This document shows, in pieces, positions 46,169 through 56,458 of a stretch of 60,145 nucleotides of DNA. The DNA is from Paraburkholderia sp. (GTDB taxonomy: Bacteria; Pseudomonadota; Gammaproteobacteria; Burkholderiales; Burkholderiaceae): the NCBI RefSeq assembly GCF_026225065.1, contig NZ_JAMFSB010000082.1, positions 1 to 60,145 on the forward strand, written 5' to 3'. Position numbers and translations under genes: made by a program. The notes beneath the pieces were generated by a model. The model made no database searches, was not told the DNA's origin, and saw nothing but the letters and a program-made list of their open reading frames with translations. Each line of letters opens with the position of its first letter. Within the stretch, counting starts at the first letter, position 1.

Positions 46169-47350
46169 ATGGCGGTCAAACTCAATACGGCGCCCGTGGC
46201 ACTTGCATTCGGCCTCGTTGCTTCCATGACCTCGGCGGCGGTCTCGATTCCGGCCACCGCTGCCACGGCCCCGGCTTCAGCGCAATGCGACTGGCCGGCG
46301 TATCGCACCTTCGTCGAGCGCTTCGTGCAGGCCGACGGGCGCGTGATCGACTATTCGACGCCGACCCAGCAAACCACCTCCGAAGGCCAGTCATACGGGA
46401 TGTTCTTCGCACTGGTCGCGAACGACCGCGCCACCTTCGACCGGCTGCTCGACTGGACCCGCACCAACCTCGCCGGCAACCAGTTCGACGCGCAGAACCT
46501 GCGTCTGCCAGCATGGCAATGGGGCAGGAAACCAGATGGTTCGTTTGGCGTGCTCGACCCGAATTCTGCTTCGGACTCCGATCTGTGGATCGCCTACGAC
46601 CTGTTGCAAGCGGGACGTTTGTGGCGTGACGCGAGCTACACGAAGCTCGGCGAGGCGCTTGCCGAGCAGATCGTGAGCAAGGAAGTGACCAGCCTGCCAG
46701 GTCTCGGCCCGATGCTGTTGCCCGGCCCGCAGGGTTTCCAGGCTGGTGGCGTGACGCGCGTCAATCCCAGCTACTTGCCTCTGCCCGTGCTGCGCGCACT
46801 CGCCAAAGCCCAGCCGGGTGGCCCGTGGAGCAAACTCGCAGACAACGCTTACCAGCTCGTCAAAACCACGTCGCCGCAGGGTTTCGTGCCCGATTGGGCG
46901 GCATGGCGCGCAGGCCAGTTCGTGGTCGATCCAAAGAATGGCGACAACGGCAGCTACGACGCGATTCGCGTGTATCTCTGGGCCGGCATGACAGCCTCTG
47001 CCGATCCGCTCGCCAAGCCCTGGCTCGCGGCCCTCGGTGGCATGCGCAATCAGGTCGCCCAGGCAGGCTTTCCGCCCGAGAAGGTGGCCGCGACCACCGG
47101 CAGCGTCAGCGGCGAAGGACCGCTCAACTACTGGGGCGCGCTTGCGCCTTACTTCAAGGCGCTCGGCGATGACCGCGGCCTCGGTCTCGCACGCACCCAT
47201 CTGGCAGCGCTCGACAACCCCGTCGCAGGTCACGAACCTGTCTATTACGATCGTGTGCTGGGCTTGTTCGGCACCGGATTTATCGATGGCCGCTATCGCT
47301 TCGACGATGCCGGCCGCCTCGTGCCGAGTTGGAGAAACGCATGCGATTGA
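46169..47350 (+). CDS. bcsZ: Cellulase BcsZ, glycoside hydrolase family 8
   Basis: This 393-aa periplasmic endo-beta-1,4-glucanase has a signal peptide ([22 protein letters not shown]). The catalytic acid is Glu72 in [10 protein letters not shown], with the base region [14 protein letters not shown] further on. [14 protein letters not shown] and [17 protein letters not shown] are GH8 hallmarks. It trims glucan during export. It starts one base after the bcsB stop and overlaps bcsC by 10 bases. Confidence 0.95.
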   Translation: MAVKLNTAPVALAFGLVASMTSAAVSIPATAATAPASAQCDWPAYRTFVERFVQADGRVIDYSTPTQQTTSEGQSYGMFFALVANDRATFDRLLDWTRTNLAGNQFDAQNLRLPAWQWGRKPDGSFGVLDPNSASDSDLWIAYDLLQAGRLWRDASYTKLGEALAEQIVSKEVTSLPGLGPMLLPGPQGFQAGGVTRVNPSYLPLPVLRALAKAQPGGPWSKLADNAYQLVKTTSPQGFVPDWAAWRAGQFVVDPKNGDNGSYDAIRVYLWAGMTASADPLAKPWLAALGGMRNQVAQAGFPPEKVAATTGSVSGEGPLNYWGALAPYFKALGDDRGLGLARTHLAALDNPVAGHEPVYYDRVLGLFGTGFIDGRYRFDDAGRLVPSWRNACD

Positions 47351-50300
47351 GCGCCCTCGCGCTGGCGCTGAGCCTCGTTAGCGTCGCTACGGCGATGCTG
47401 CCCCCCACCGCCTTTGCCCAGGCTTCGTCCGATCCGCTCAACGTGTTGATCGATCAGGGCAAGTACTGGCAGGCGCACCATCGTGGCGACCTCGCCGAGC
47501 AGGCGTGGCAGAAAGTGCTGCGCATCGATCCCAAGCAGCCCGATGCCCTGTTCGGCATGGGCATGGTGCTCGCCGACCGCAAGGACGGCAGCGGCGCGCA
47601 GCAATATCTGGCGCGCCTGCGGGCAGTCGCACCGAACTATCCGACCATCGACGACCTCGGCCGGCGCCTTGGCGAAAGCAGCGTGCGCGACCAGACCGTC
47701 AACGATGCCCGCCGTTTGCAGCAAAGCGGTCAGGCGGCCAGCGCCGTGCAGGAATATCAGCATGCGCTGCAAGGCAAACCCGCTACGCCCGAGTTGCAAC
47801 TCGAGTACTACCAGGCGCTCGCGGCCACCCCGCAGGGCTGGGATCAGGCACGCCGCGGGCTACAACAACTCGCGCAGCAAAACCCGGACGATCCGCGCTA
47901 CGCGCTCGCATACGCTCAACATCTAACGTATCGCGACGTCACGCGCCGGGAGGGTATCGGCCAACTCGAAAAGCTCTCCGGCGACAACACGGTGGGCCCA
48001 GCCGCGCGCAAGAGCTGGCGGCAAGCGTTGCTATGGCTCGACGCGCGCGCCCCCGACGCCCCGCTCTATCAAAGCTACCTGCAACTCGCACCCGACGATG
48101 CCGCGGTCAAGGCGCGCTTCGATTCGATGGTGCAGCAGGACAGCGCAGCGCGCGAACGGGCGCAGCAAAACGCCGCCGTGGATGCACGCGGCCGCACGAT
48201 CGCCGATGGCTTTGCCGCGCTCGACCGCAGCGACCTTGCCACGGCGCGCGCCAAATTCTCGTCCGTGCTGGCGAGCAGTCCGAACGATAGCGACGCGCTC
48301 GGCGGCATGGGTATCGCCGCACTCAAGCAGGAGCATTTCTCCGAGGCGCGCGACGACCTGGAGCGGGCCTCGCGCAGCGGCAACCCGGCACGCTGGAAAG
48401 ACGCGTTGCTGAGCGCGACTTACTGGACCTATACCAGCGACGCGATTGGCGCACGCAGCAACGGAGAAGTCGCCAAGGCCAAGTCGCTATTCGAGCGCGC
48501 CATTGCGATCAACCCATCCGATGTCACAGCGCAGGTACTGCTCGGCGAAATGCTGCTGAACAACGGCGACCCCGCTGGCGCGGAACAGGCCTACCGGATG
48601 GCGTTGCGCCGCCAGGCCGACAACCCCGACGCGATTCGCGGCCTCGTCGGCGCGCTCGCCGCGCAGGGACGCGGTGACGAAGCGCTTCAGTTTGCCAATC
48701 AGCTCAACGCCGAGCAGCAGTCGAAAGCAGGCGGCATCGATCGACTGCGTGGTGAAGCGCAGGCCGCCCAGGCGCGCGCCGCCGAAGCGCGCGGTGATCT
48801 GGGCGCAGCACGCAGCCTGTTCGAAGACGCACTGCTCAGCAATCCTGATGATCCGTGGATGCGCCTCGACCTCGCGCGCATTTACGTGCGCCAGGGCGCG
48901 ATCGGCAATGCGCGCAGCATGATGGACGGGCTGCTGGCAGCTCATCCGGACATGACCGACGCGCTTTATGCGAGCGCGTTGCTGTCGGCGGAAACCGAGG
49001 ACTGGTCAACCGGCCTCTCGCAACTGGACCGGATTGCGCCGGCCCAGCGTACCGACGCCATGACCACGCTGCAGCATCGCCTGTGGGTGCATCAACAGGC
49101 GAGCGTCGCGATCCAGATGGCGAAGCACGGCCAGACCCAGCAGGCCTTTGCGACGCTTGCCGCTGCGGAACCGGTGGCGGCCGGCAATCCGGAACTGATC
49201 GGTGTGGTGGCGTCGGCCTATCAACAGGCTGGCGATTCGAACCGCGCACTGTGGCTCGTGCGCAGCGCCATGAGCGCCGCGCCCGGCAATACCGATCTGC
49301 TTTTGCAATACGCCGGCATCCTGCTCGCGACTCATCAGGATACCGAACTTGGCACGGTGATGCGCCAACTCGCCGGGATGCAACTGACGCCGCAACAGCG
49401 TACCGATTTCGGCAACCTGAACTTGACGATCGTCGTGCGGCAATGCGATACCGTTCGGCAGCGTGGCGACCTCGCAAGCGCTTACGACGTCATCGCACCA
49501 TGGCTCGCGGCGATGCCCGACAATCCGGATCTGCAGGCCGCGCTTGGACGCCTCTACGGGTCGGCGGGCGATGACCGTAATGCGCTCGCCAGTTACCGCG
49601 TGGCACTGACGCGCCGCCCCGACGATCTGAGCCTGATGCTCGCGGCCATCCCTGCCGCTACAGGCGCAAAGGATTTTCGTTATGCAGAAGCGCTTGCCAC
49701 CCAGGCGTTGAACGCCGCACCGGACGACCCCGGCGTGCTGGCCGCCGTCGGCCGGATGTATCGCGCCGAGGGCAAGCTGACGCTTGCGGCCACGTATCTG
49801 CAGCGCTCGCTGGTCGCGGCCAACACGCCAGTGGGTTTGGCCGCGCCGCGCTCCGGCTCAGCGAGCAATGTGCCACGTGGCTGGGAGGTGGCCATGCGCC
49901 GGATCGGCGCGACGCCGCTGCCCGGCACCAATCCGTTCGAAGGAAAAACCGCCGTCGATGTGCCGGCCGACGCCGCCGGCTCGAGCGGTGCACCCAGCGC
50001 GGGCGGTGGCTTCAACGCCGGCGCACGGATGTCGGCGTATGCCGCGCCCGGCGCGTCCCCGTATTCGCAGTCTTCCTATCAGACGCAGACCGTGCCGAAC
50101 TATCCGCCGCCTTCACAGCCCGCACCGTACGTCGCGCCCTATGTGGCGCCCACGGCGCCTGCCGCGCCCGTGGTCCCGTACACGACGCCTTATGGCGCGC
50201 CGTCCAGTGCGCCGAGTTCGAGTAACGCAGCGGGCGGCTACGGTCCCGACGACTCCGGCTCGTCCCAGGCGGGCGCACCGGGCGCCGTGCCCTTGCAACC

Positions 50301-52089
50301 GTATCCCGGCCAGGGACAGGCGCCGATGCAGCAAGCGCCGCTACCATATAACGCGCCCTATCCTGCGCAAGCCGCATCACCCTATGGAGCACCTGCGCCT
50401 TACGTGTCGACGCCGTGGCCGATGTCGCCCGCGGCGCGCGAAGCGCAGGCCAATGCCGCTGCGCAGCAGACGCAAGGCGGCTATGCACCACTGCCTGGCA
50501 ATCAGAGCAAGTCCAGCAAGAAGCAGAAGACGGTTCGCAACCAGACCACCACCCCCAAGGCGAACGGCGCGGGACAAGCGTATGCGCAGGCGCCGTATGG
50601 TCAGCAGCAAGGTTACGGTCAGCAACCATATCCACAGCAGCAAGGATATGGACAGCCGTACCCGCAGCAACAGCAAGCGTACGTGCCGCAGCCGTATCCG
50701 CAGCAGGGATATGGGCAACCGGCATATCCTCAGCAGCCCTATGCGAATCAGGGAGCCTACGCGCAGCAGCCGTATATTCCGCAGCCGCCGGCGGGTTACG
50801 CCCAGCCGTATTATCCGCAGGCTCCCGCAGCGCAAGCTGCGCCGGCGAACGGCGCCAGCTACGCACCGTCGCCGGCCAATGCCGCCAACTCACAGACGCT
50901 CGGCGTCGCCGACGAACTGGCGCAGGTCAATCGCGAGCAGACGAGTACGGTGTCGGGCGGTATCGTGTTCCGCAATCGTGCAGGCGAAAACGGCCTGTCG
51001 GACCTGACCGATATCGAAGCGCCGGTCCAGGGGCGCATCCAGGCGGGCAACGGTCATATCGTCGTTACGGCTACGCCGGTAACGCTGGATGCCGGGACCG
51101 CGGACAACGCGGCAACGACTCTGTCGCGCTTCGGTTCAGGTGCTGCCAGCATTTCCAGCGAATACGGTTCGCAGACCGCAAACGGCGTAGGCCTGTCTGT
51201 CGGCTATGAGGGCAAAAGCCTGGACGGCGACATCGGTGTCACCCCTCTGGGCTTTCGCGAAACCAATATCGTTGGCGGCCTGCAATACAACGGCACGGTG
51301 ACCGACAAGGTATCGTACACACTCGCGGTCGCCCGACGTGCCGTCACCGACAGCCTGCTGTCGTATGCCGGCACACGCGATCAGCTTGAGGACCTGGAGT
51401 GGGGTGGCGTCATTTCCAGTGGGGCTCTCGCGTCCCTTGCGTGGGACGACGGCACGAACGGTCTGTATGCAAACGCGGAGTACCAGTTTCTGAATGGCTA
51501 CAACGTTGCGGCGAATAGCGCCATCAAGGGTGGCGGGGGCGTTTACACGCGTTTGCTGAAGGACGCGGACCAGACGCTCACGATCGGCCTGAATACGACG
51601 TTGATGGGCTATAACCGGAACCTCTCTTACTTTACGTACGGCCAAGGTGGTTACTTCAGTCCGCAGCAATATGTGATATTGAACCTGCCGGTGGAATGGA
51701 CTGGGCGCAACGGTCCGTTTACTTATGACGTGAAGGGGTCGATTGGTGTTCAGCACTACCGCCAGGATGCATCGGACTACTTCCCTCTTGGAAACAATAC
51801 TTCCGCCGCGTTGAGAAGCGCACTCATTACCGCAGGCACGGCACCGGATTCGGGTGCCATCTATCCGGCCCAGAGCAAGACTGGTGTTGCCTACTCGTTT
51901 AGCGCGGTGGGTGAATATCAGCTCGCACCGCAACTCGCGGTAGGCGCTACGGCGTCGCTCGGCAATGCGTATCAGTACCGTGAATGGCTGGGGGCCGTTT
52001 ATGTGCGGTATAGCTTTACCAAGCAGATGGGGCTGCAGCCGTTCCCGCCGACGCCTTTGACGTCGCCTTATGTTTCGTTGTCTAACTAG
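47341..52089 (+). CDS. bcsC: Cellulose export protein BcsC (TPR and outer-membrane barrel)
   Basis: This 1582-aa protein starts [15 protein letters not shown], preceded by GGAG, with signal cleavage after AFAQ. Residues ~30-860 are TPR repeats (for example [18 protein letters not shown] and [16 protein letters not shown]). Residues ~885-1180 are a low-complexity Pro/Gln/Tyr/Ala-rich linker. From ~1200 a conserved module ([18 protein letters not shown]) and a C-terminal barrel ending [19 protein letters not shown] form the outer-membrane pore. It guides cellulose across the periplasm and out. The long linker is far larger than in the E. coli protein. Confidence 0.94.
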   Translation: MRLSALALALSLVSVATAMLPPTAFAQASSDPLNVLIDQGKYWQAHHRGDLAEQAWQKVLRIDPKQPDALFGMGMVLADRKDGSGAQQYLARLRAVAPNYPTIDDLGRRLGESSVRDQTVNDARRLQQSGQAASAVQEYQHALQGKPATPELQLEYYQALAATPQGWDQARRGLQQLAQQNPDDPRYALAYAQHLTYRDVTRREGIGQLEKLSGDNTVGPAARKSWRQALLWLDARAPDAPLYQSYLQLAPDDAAVKARFDSMVQQDSAARERAQQNAAVDARGRTIADGFAALDRSDLATARAKFSSVLASSPNDSDALGGMGIAALKQEHFSEARDDLERASRSGNPARWKDALLSATYWTYTSDAIGARSNGEVAKAKSLFERAIAINPSDVTAQVLLGEMLLNNGDPAGAEQAYRMALRRQADNPDAIRGLVGALAAQGRGDEALQFANQLNAEQQSKAGGIDRLRGEAQAAQARAAEARGDLGAARSLFEDALLSNPDDPWMRLDLARIYVRQGAIGNARSMMDGLLAAHPDMTDALYASALLSAETEDWSTGLSQLDRIAPAQRTDAMTTLQHRLWVHQQASVAIQMAKHGQTQQAFATLAAAEPVAAGNPELIGVVASAYQQAGDSNRALWLVRSAMSAAPGNTDLLLQYAGILLATHQDTELGTVMRQLAGMQLTPQQRTDFGNLNLTIVVRQCDTVRQRGDLASAYDVIAPWLAAMPDNPDLQAALGRLYGSAGDDRNALASYRVALTRRPDDLSLMLAAIPAATGAKDFRYAEALATQALNAAPDDPGVLAAVGRMYRAEGKLTLAATYLQRSLVAANTPVGLAAPRSGSASNVPRGWEVAMRRIGATPLPGTNPFEGKTAVDVPADAAGSSGAPSAGGGFNAGARMSAYAAPGASPYSQSSYQTQTVPNYPPPSQPAPYVAPYVAPTAPAAPVVPYTTPYGAPSSAPSSSNAAGGYGPDDSGSSQAGAPGAVPLQPYPGQGQAPMQQAPLPYNAPYPAQAASPYGAPAPYVSTPWPMSPAAREAQANAAAQQTQGGYAPLPGNQSKSSKKQKTVRNQTTTPKANGAGQAYAQAPYGQQQGYGQQPYPQQQGYGQPYPQQQQAYVPQPYPQQGYGQPAYPQQPYANQGAYAQQPYIPQPPAGYAQPYYPQAPAAQAAPANGASYAPSPANAANSQTLGVADELAQVNREQTSTVSGGIVFRNRAGENGLSDLTDIEAPVQGRIQAGNGHIVVTATPVTLDAGTADNAATTLSRFGSGAASISSEYGSQTANGVGLSVGYEGKSLDGDIGVTPLGFRETNIVGGLQYNGTVTDKVSYTLAVARRAVTDSLLSYAGTRDQLEDLEWGGVISSGALASLAWDDGTNGLYANAEYQFLNGYNVAANSAIKGGGGVYTRLLKDADQTLTIGLNTTLMGYNRNLSYFTYGQGGYFSPQQYVILNLPVEWTGRNGPFTYDVKGSIGVQHYRQDASDYFPLGNNTSAALRSALITAGTAPDSGAIYPAQSKTGVAYSFSAVGEYQLAPQLAVGATASLGNAYQYREWLGAVYVRYSFTKQMGLQPFPPTPLTSPYVSLSN
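50580..50830 (+). repeat. Degenerate Tyr-Pro-Gln-Gln-Gly repeats in bcsC
   Basis: About a dozen near-repeats of units such as [10 protein letters not shown] and [10 protein letters not shown] encode a prion-like, disordered, aromatic-rich tract. CAGCAG and CCGTATCCG units recur at DNA level, so the length may vary between strains by slippage. Confidence 0.8.
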
Positions 52090-52160
52090 GCGATGCTGTG
52101 GTGAGGGGTGACGCGGGGATATGCGCGCGTTGAGTCGGGACCGGCGGCTGCAGGCGTGGT

Positions 52161-52190
52161 GAGGGAGCAGAGACGCGGTCCCGCTCCCTC
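52161..52190. terminator. Hairpin after the cellulose operon
   Basis: GAGGGAGC (52161-52168) and GCTCCCTC (52183-52190) pair over 8 bp with a 14-base loop, 72 bases after the bcsC stop and before the converging RHS pair. No T-run, so a terminator is likely but unproven. Confidence 0.5.
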
Positions 52191-52239
52191 GGGGCCGAGC
52201 CCAGATATCAGGTGGTCATGGCGTGCGGCCCTTGGCCGA

Positions 52240-52512
52240 TTACTGTCCTGATGATTTGTCGACCGGCCCTTCTGTGAACGTCATGTATTGCTTGATGTCT
52301 GGCTGACCCAGCGCAATCGTATTGAGCAACCCAACTCCAAGTTGCCGCGCGAACTCATCGTCCAGCTTGAAATCTTGTTCATCAGCCATCACCACGCCCA
52401 TTCGCCCAGCTATTAGCGGGGCGAGCTTGTTTGGATCGATGGTATGCACGACTAGCTGTTGTAGATCTTCGTGATAGGTTAGAACCACGGAATACGGCGG
52501 ATGTTTAGCCAT
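52240..52512 (-). CDS. Small protein coupled to the RHS gene, immunity-like position
   Basis: This 90-aa soluble, mildly acidic protein starts MAKHPPYSVVLTYHEDLQQL. Its ATG shares one base with the RHS stop codon (TGATG), so it is translated directly after the RHS protein. Alternating strands and helices are predicted (SVVLTYHEDLQQLVVHTID, then GVVMADEQDF and DEFARQLGVGLLNTIAL). I do not recognise a family. The layout, a long secreted RHS protein followed by a short overlapping gene, is that of polymorphic toxin/immunity pairs, so immunity is the leading hypothesis. The adjacent DNA is AT-richer than the cellulose operon. Confidence 0.6.
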   Translation of the reverse strand: MAKHPPYSVVLTYHEDLQQLVVHTIDPNKLAPLIAGRMGVVMADEQDFKLDDEFARQLGVGLLNTIALGQPDIKQYMTFTEGPVDKSSGQ

Positions 52513-54899
52513 CAAAAACCTCTGCATGCTTGATATCTTTCGAATGCTCTCTGTCTGCACAGCGCGAGAAGGCGCTTATTCCTCGGGCCCGCAAGCGTGG
52601 TGCACATATCCTGATCGAGCTCGAATTGGTCGTGGCACTGACTCTCGTGATTTTCCATACCACCGCACTTTACCATTCCCCCGTCACCTCTCGCGGCCCC
52701 GAAGAGCGCACCATAAAGCGTTGACCTCTTCGCAGAACTGGTCAGATCCGGCACGAGGGCAGGATAAGGAACTTGCGACTGATCGCTCAACATCAGTTCC
52801 GTCGTCTCACCCCAGTCCGGAAGTGCCTCACTCAATTCATCGCCAAAAAGCTTCCCCGACAATTTGGCTTTCCACGCCATGTAACATTCCACGCAGAGTT
52901 TCGGAGCGAACGCGGCAGCGACAGATTTAAGCCCCGCGAGGTTAGCGGATGGCGCAATGGGATCGTTACCTAGCTCCCAGTTGTTAAGCCACACGTCCAG
53001 TTCAGCATCGTCGATCGATTGTGGCGCACCGTCATTCGTTGCTACCGTCGCAGTCCGCGTCGATACCGCGCCATTTGCAGCATAGCCATACCTGACGACC
53101 AGCTTGCGCGCGAGCCCACCGTTGACTATCCCTGCTTTCTCGCTGTACTGGAAAACCGATACGCGACCGCGCGCGTCGTAACTGATATCTGCCTGACCAC
53201 TATTGCCAGCAATAGACGTCGCGCGATCAGCGGCGTCACGACTAAGCGTCCGCATCGACCAGCCTGACACCGCATCCTGCGTCGTTGCGATGTTGCCTCT
53301 TGCATCGTAGGTGTAGGTCCAGTCTTCGGTCTTTGCGCCGTTGTGGGCGATCGTCGCCGCCAGAAGACGCCCTACCTCATCGTACCGCGCGCCGACCGTC
53401 GACTGTTCACCAGTCCCGGTCGCCTGCAGCCCCAGTTCACCTGTCGGGTCAGTCGTCTTCTGCTCGGCATAGCCCGTAACGTCGCCTTGCGAGTCATAGA
53501 CGAACGCCCGGACCCTGCCCGGCGTAGCGACCAGATGCGGACGCAGCGAACTGCCATCGTTGTACTGAACCGTTGTGAGCGTCGTCTTCCCGCTGGAAGT
53601 CGCAACCGCTTTTATGGGACGGTTCGCGCTATCCCACGTGTACTGCGTGCCGCCGTCAGGGGTCGCTCTCTGCAAGAGATTCCCTGCACCATCCCACTTA
53701 CGCAATATCGTTCCGCCGGGTGTAGCGATTGAACCTGGACGCCATGCGTCCGGAAAACTGAAGCTGTATGTGCTCGAACCGGACATGTCGCTGAGTGTCG
53801 TCCCGCCCGAACCATAGCTAAGCGAGGTATTACGGGTCGTGTCGGGATGGCTGACCGTTATGACGCGCGCATTGGCGTCGTATGTCCACGTTGCCGTCTT
53901 CGATCCCGATTCGTCCACTACGCCGGTCAGCGCGTTGGGAAATCGAGCATCCTCATACAGATACTGACGGATGGTGCCATCGGGATGGGTTACCGAAGCA
54001 AGATTCCCCTTGCCGTCGTACGCATACCGCGTCGTATTGCCCAAAGGATCCACCATGGCAACAATGCGATCGCTATCGTCATACTGAAAATCGATCTTTA
54101 GTTTATCCGGCCCGATGTTATCGACCGCGAACTCGTTCACCAGCACCATCAGGCCTTTGTAATCAAACCCGAACTTGCGCAGCGTCCCTGTGCGGGTCGT
54201 CTCAGAGTAGATCAAGCCGATATTGGCCGAGTAGGCTTCTGTGGTACCAAGGAGTTCATCTTTCAGGTAGTAGTACCCATCGTTGCCGTTCGTCAGCGAG
54301 AAGCCGCGATTTCCCAACATGGTCCACGCACTTCCGTTCCACTTGAACGTCATCGGGCGCTGGTCGCCCCGATAAATAACGATCTGCGGCGTGCTCGCGT
54401 TGAGCCCCGTCAGATCAATCCTCCGTTGCCAGTTGTTGACCCAGTTGCTACCCATCGCCGTCTGCGTGGTGTCATAGAGCCTGGACAGGTAAGTGCGTCG
54501 AAAGGTGAGCGGGAGCGTGTCGCCGCTCGCAAAATCGGCTTCGGCGAGTGTGACGATGCCCTCGGCTGGTAATACCGGGTCAGCTACCGGGCATGTATCT
54601 TCTGGCGACGGCGGGACCGGAGCGCCAGCGCAGTAGTCCCGGATCCAGTCCGAAGCATTGGGACAGTTGTAGTAATTCATACTGCCGTACGAATCGCCCG
54701 GCCCCCTGGACATAGGTGACGTGCCCGCCACCTGAATCGCACAGCTCGGGGTTCGAGGTATGCCGAGAGATTGTTGATAGACCTGCATGCATTGCGTGTA
54801 GTCTGCTGCGTCGGATCCGGTGCCAATCGTCATCAGACAAGACGCTGCAGACAGGCAGAAAGCCAACCGCAGGCTGTCACGGAGTTTCCATGCTTTCAT
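52512..54899 (-). CDS. Secreted compact RHS/YD-repeat protein with Cys-rich C-terminus
   Basis: This 795-aa protein starts MKAWKLRDSLRLAFCLS with a signal peptide (cleavage near SDAAD). Residues ~105-200 resemble the DUF6531 entry domain (CPVADPVLPAEGIVTLAEADF, LPLTFRRTYLSRL). Residues ~265-640 carry YD repeats (RYAYDGKGNLASVTHPDG, YTYDARGNIATTQD, ISYDARGRVSVFQY). The usual RHS-core end motif DPxGL is absent. The C-terminal ~150 residues leave the repeat and end with CX10C-X14-CX10C. Many RHS proteins are toxin carriers, but this one is short. A GAAGGAG ribosome site is excellent, and the region is AT-richer than its surroundings, which suggests transfer. Confidence 0.85.
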   Translation of the reverse strand: MKAWKLRDSLRLAFCLSAASCLMTIGTGSDAADYTQCMQVYQQSLGIPRTPSCAIQVAGTSPMSRGPGDSYGSMNYYNCPNASDWIRDYCAGAPVPPSPEDTCPVADPVLPAEGIVTLAEADFASGDTLPLTFRRTYLSRLYDTTQTAMGSNWVNNWQRRIDLTGLNASTPQIVIYRGDQRPMTFKWNGSAWTMLGNRGFSLTNGNDGYYYLKDELLGTTEAYSANIGLIYSETTRTGTLRKFGFDYKGLMVLVNEFAVDNIGPDKLKIDFQYDDSDRIVAMVDPLGNTTRYAYDGKGNLASVTHPDGTIRQYLYEDARFPNALTGVVDESGSKTATWTYDANARVITVSHPDTTRNTSLSYGSGGTTLSDMSGSSTYSFSFPDAWRPGSIATPGGTILRKWDGAGNLLQRATPDGGTQYTWDSANRPIKAVATSSGKTTLTTVQYNDGSSLRPHLVATPGRVRAFVYDSQGDVTGYAEQKTTDPTGELGLQATGTGEQSTVGARYDEVGRLLAATIAHNGAKTEDWTYTYDARGNIATTQDAVSGWSMRTLSRDAADRATSIAGNSGQADISYDARGRVSVFQYSEKAGIVNGGLARKLVVRYGYAANGAVSTRTATVATNDGAPQSIDDAELDVWLNNWELGNDPIAPSANLAGLKSVAAAFAPKLCVECYMAWKAKLSGKLFGDELSEALPDWGETTELMLSDQSQVPYPALVPDLTSSAKRSTLYGALFGAARGDGGMVKCGGMENHESQCHDQFELDQDMCTTLAGPRNKRLLALCRQRAFERYQACRGF

Positions 54900-55154
54900 G
54901 TTTCTCCTTCAATTGTTGGTTTTTCGTTTTGAAGGCGTAACATTTTTAATTAAATTTGCAATCCTATGTATCTTACAATTACTGGAATCACGGACAACTT
55001 GCGATAGCGCAAAGAATGGTTTGCAAGTGCTTCTACAACGCTTGGGAAACTACTTATTTGCCTGTCAGGCAGTTCCGGAGCAAGACGTCGCCTACGTGAA
55101 TCGCAGAAGCGAAACGCCGTCAGAGGCGAGGCGCAAAAGGAGGAAAGCTAGAAG

Positions 55155-55223
55155 ATGAAACGAGCGGGACTAAAGCTCAAAACGCCCCTTCAGCCTGGAA
55201 GAAAAAGCGGAGGACGACCATAA
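55155..55223 (+). CDS. Putative basic micropeptide (22 aa)
   Basis: ATG at 55155, 11 bases after AGGAGG, encodes MKRAGLKLKTPLQPGRKSGG plus RP and stops at 55223. It is strongly basic. It precedes a second micro-frame by two bases. Only the ribosome site and the spacing support it. Confidence 0.25.
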   Translation: MKRAGLKLKTPLQPGRKSGGRP

Positions 55224-55225
55224 GC

Positions 55226-55306
55226 ATGACCGACACGCGCCGTCACATCGGACGCGCGGTTCTTCTTGTTGTATTTCTCTTCTGGAGCTTTGCCAGGAAG
55301 AGGTAG
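55226..55306 (+). CDS. Putative single-helix membrane micropeptide (26 aa)
   Basis: ATG at 55226, 12 bases after GGAGG, encodes an N-terminal basic stretch (MTDTRRHIGR), a hydrophobic helix (AVLLVVFLFWSFA) and RKR. It starts two bases after the preceding micro-frame stops. The layout resembles small type I toxin or leader peptides; evidence is thin. Confidence 0.28.
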   Translation: MTDTRRHIGRAVLLVVFLFWSFARKR

Positions 55307-55454
55307 CGCACTGAAGGGTTGCAATTGTCGCTGGCGTACCCGGTTCCGTTCTGGCAACACAGACAGAATACCGGTCCACCAGAGTCCCTTTGCCCAAAAA
55401 CAAGTCGCCAAACCCAAACAGACCGGATGCCTGCACGACTGCTATATCTTCAGA

Positions 55455-55494
55455 AAAACTTGTCCACAGAAACTGTTCGCAAGGCTGTGGACAA
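55455..55494 (-). terminator. Intrinsic terminator of the YkgJ gene
   Basis: On the minus strand TTGTCCACAG and CTGTGGACAA (55494-55485 and 55469-55460) form a perfect 10-bp stem with a 15-base loop, followed by G and five Ts. It lies 76 bases beyond the YkgJ stop codon. The arms resemble DnaA boxes, probably by chance. Confidence 0.7.
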
Positions 55495-55569
55495 CATGGC
55501 TGAACGCGCCGCAAGTACCTGACGCAGAACACTTAACGCTCCACGTCCTCCGCGCGGGCAGAATGCTCG

Positions 55570-56397
55570 CTAAGCGGCGGCGGCCGGAAAAAACCCGAGA
55601 TATTCGAAAGCCTCCGGACGATCGGCATCGACCCAGGCACTGAGCGCCCCCACCGACTCAAGCGTGTCAACTGTTGCGTGGCGATTCGACACAAAACGCC
55701 AGCTCGGTAAAGCGTCAGACTCGGATCCAGCAACGCCCCCCTCCACGCCCTCCGCCACACGCAACCCACCCAACTCCGCCCCAACCCGCTCAAGCGCCGC
55801 AATCAACGCCTCACGCTTCGGCGTATGCACGACAAACCCTTCATTAGCCAACGCCGCCACATCGACACCAAGCAGCGCACACAACCGTTGCTTCGCCACC
55901 GCATCCTGAGCATCAGCCGCACGCGACTTCTGAATCAGTTCAACTGTCGTCGCATCGACCAGTTGCCCTCCGCGCATCAGCGGCGCAAGCCCGGGCGTCC
56001 ACGCCTCCGGCGGGCACCCCTTGGCCGCAGGCTCCAACTGGATAAACGGATTGATTTCGGCCGGATAAATACGGCAGACCAAAGGCCGCTCTTCATAGAT
56101 GCCGCAGCGCATATCGGCCTGCAGGTTCGGACACGGCCCAGCAAACGCGCCCGTCAGGATCACCACGATCCGCGTGGGCAAACTGCCGCTCATCGCCGCA
56201 AACGAACGGCGCCGCTTATGAGCCGCCTGCAGATTGTCCGCGGCGGGCTCCTCGGGCCAAGGCAAAGCCTCGCAGAGAATCTGCACCTCGTTACCGCGCC
56301 CCAGCCACGCGAGCGCCTCTGCAACCGTCAACGGCAAACGCAGATCGTGACAGCACTTGCCGCACATCGTGCATTCGAAATCGATATCCATGCTCAT
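55570..56397 (-). CDS. YkgJ-family cysteine-cluster protein
   Basis: This 275-aa cytosolic protein begins MSMDIDFECTMCGKCCHDLR. Cys9, Cys12, Cys15 and Cys16 form the CxxCxxCC motif, and a second part CGIYEERPLVCRIYPAEINPF supplies further cysteines. The family binds zinc or an iron-sulfur cluster; function is mostly unknown. The C-terminal ~130 residues (from VELIQKSRAADAQ) are variable. A TTG at 56403 is also possible, but the ATG at 56397 is favoured. Confidence 0.85.
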   Translation of the reverse strand: MSMDIDFECTMCGKCCHDLRLPLTVAEALAWLGRGNEVQILCEALPWPEEPAADNLQAAHKRRRSFAAMSGSLPTRIVVILTGAFAGPCPNLQADMRCGIYEERPLVCRIYPAEINPFIQLEPAAKGCPPEAWTPGLAPLMRGGQLVDATTVELIQKSRAADAQDAVAKQRLCALLGVDVAALANEGFVVHTPKREALIAALERVGAELGGLRVAEGVEGGVAGSESDALPSWRFVSNRHATVDTLESVGALSAWVDADRPEAFEYLGFFPAAAA

Positions 56398-56458
56398 GCT
56401 CAATCAGTGTCCCATCGCGCGTCGCGGTGCCTGCCGGCAGCAGGCTGGCCGCACTTTA

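Larger units (their letters stand above)
54900..55569. other. 670-bp AT-rich intergenic region between RHS and YkgJ genes
   Basis: The 54900-55020 part is the most AT-rich in the window and likely holds the RHS promoter on the minus strand; a candidate is TTGTAA with TTTAAT 18 bases on. Two tandem micro-frames with ribosome sites lie at 55155-55306 (listed separately), and a terminator lies at 55455-55494. No larger gene is supported. Confidence 0.5.

Noticed and set aside
55460..55494. TTGTCCACAG/CTGTGGACAA arms resembling paired DnaA boxes, a possible origin
   Set aside because: On the minus strand the stem is followed by a T-run and lies just after the YkgJ stop, so an intrinsic terminator explains it; no further boxes or AT-rich unwinding element with iterons were seen.
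55170..55643. Open frames of about 120 codons on both strands in the gap beside the RHS gene
   Set aside because: Composition is mixed and motif-free, starts are weak, and they overlap each other and the terminator.
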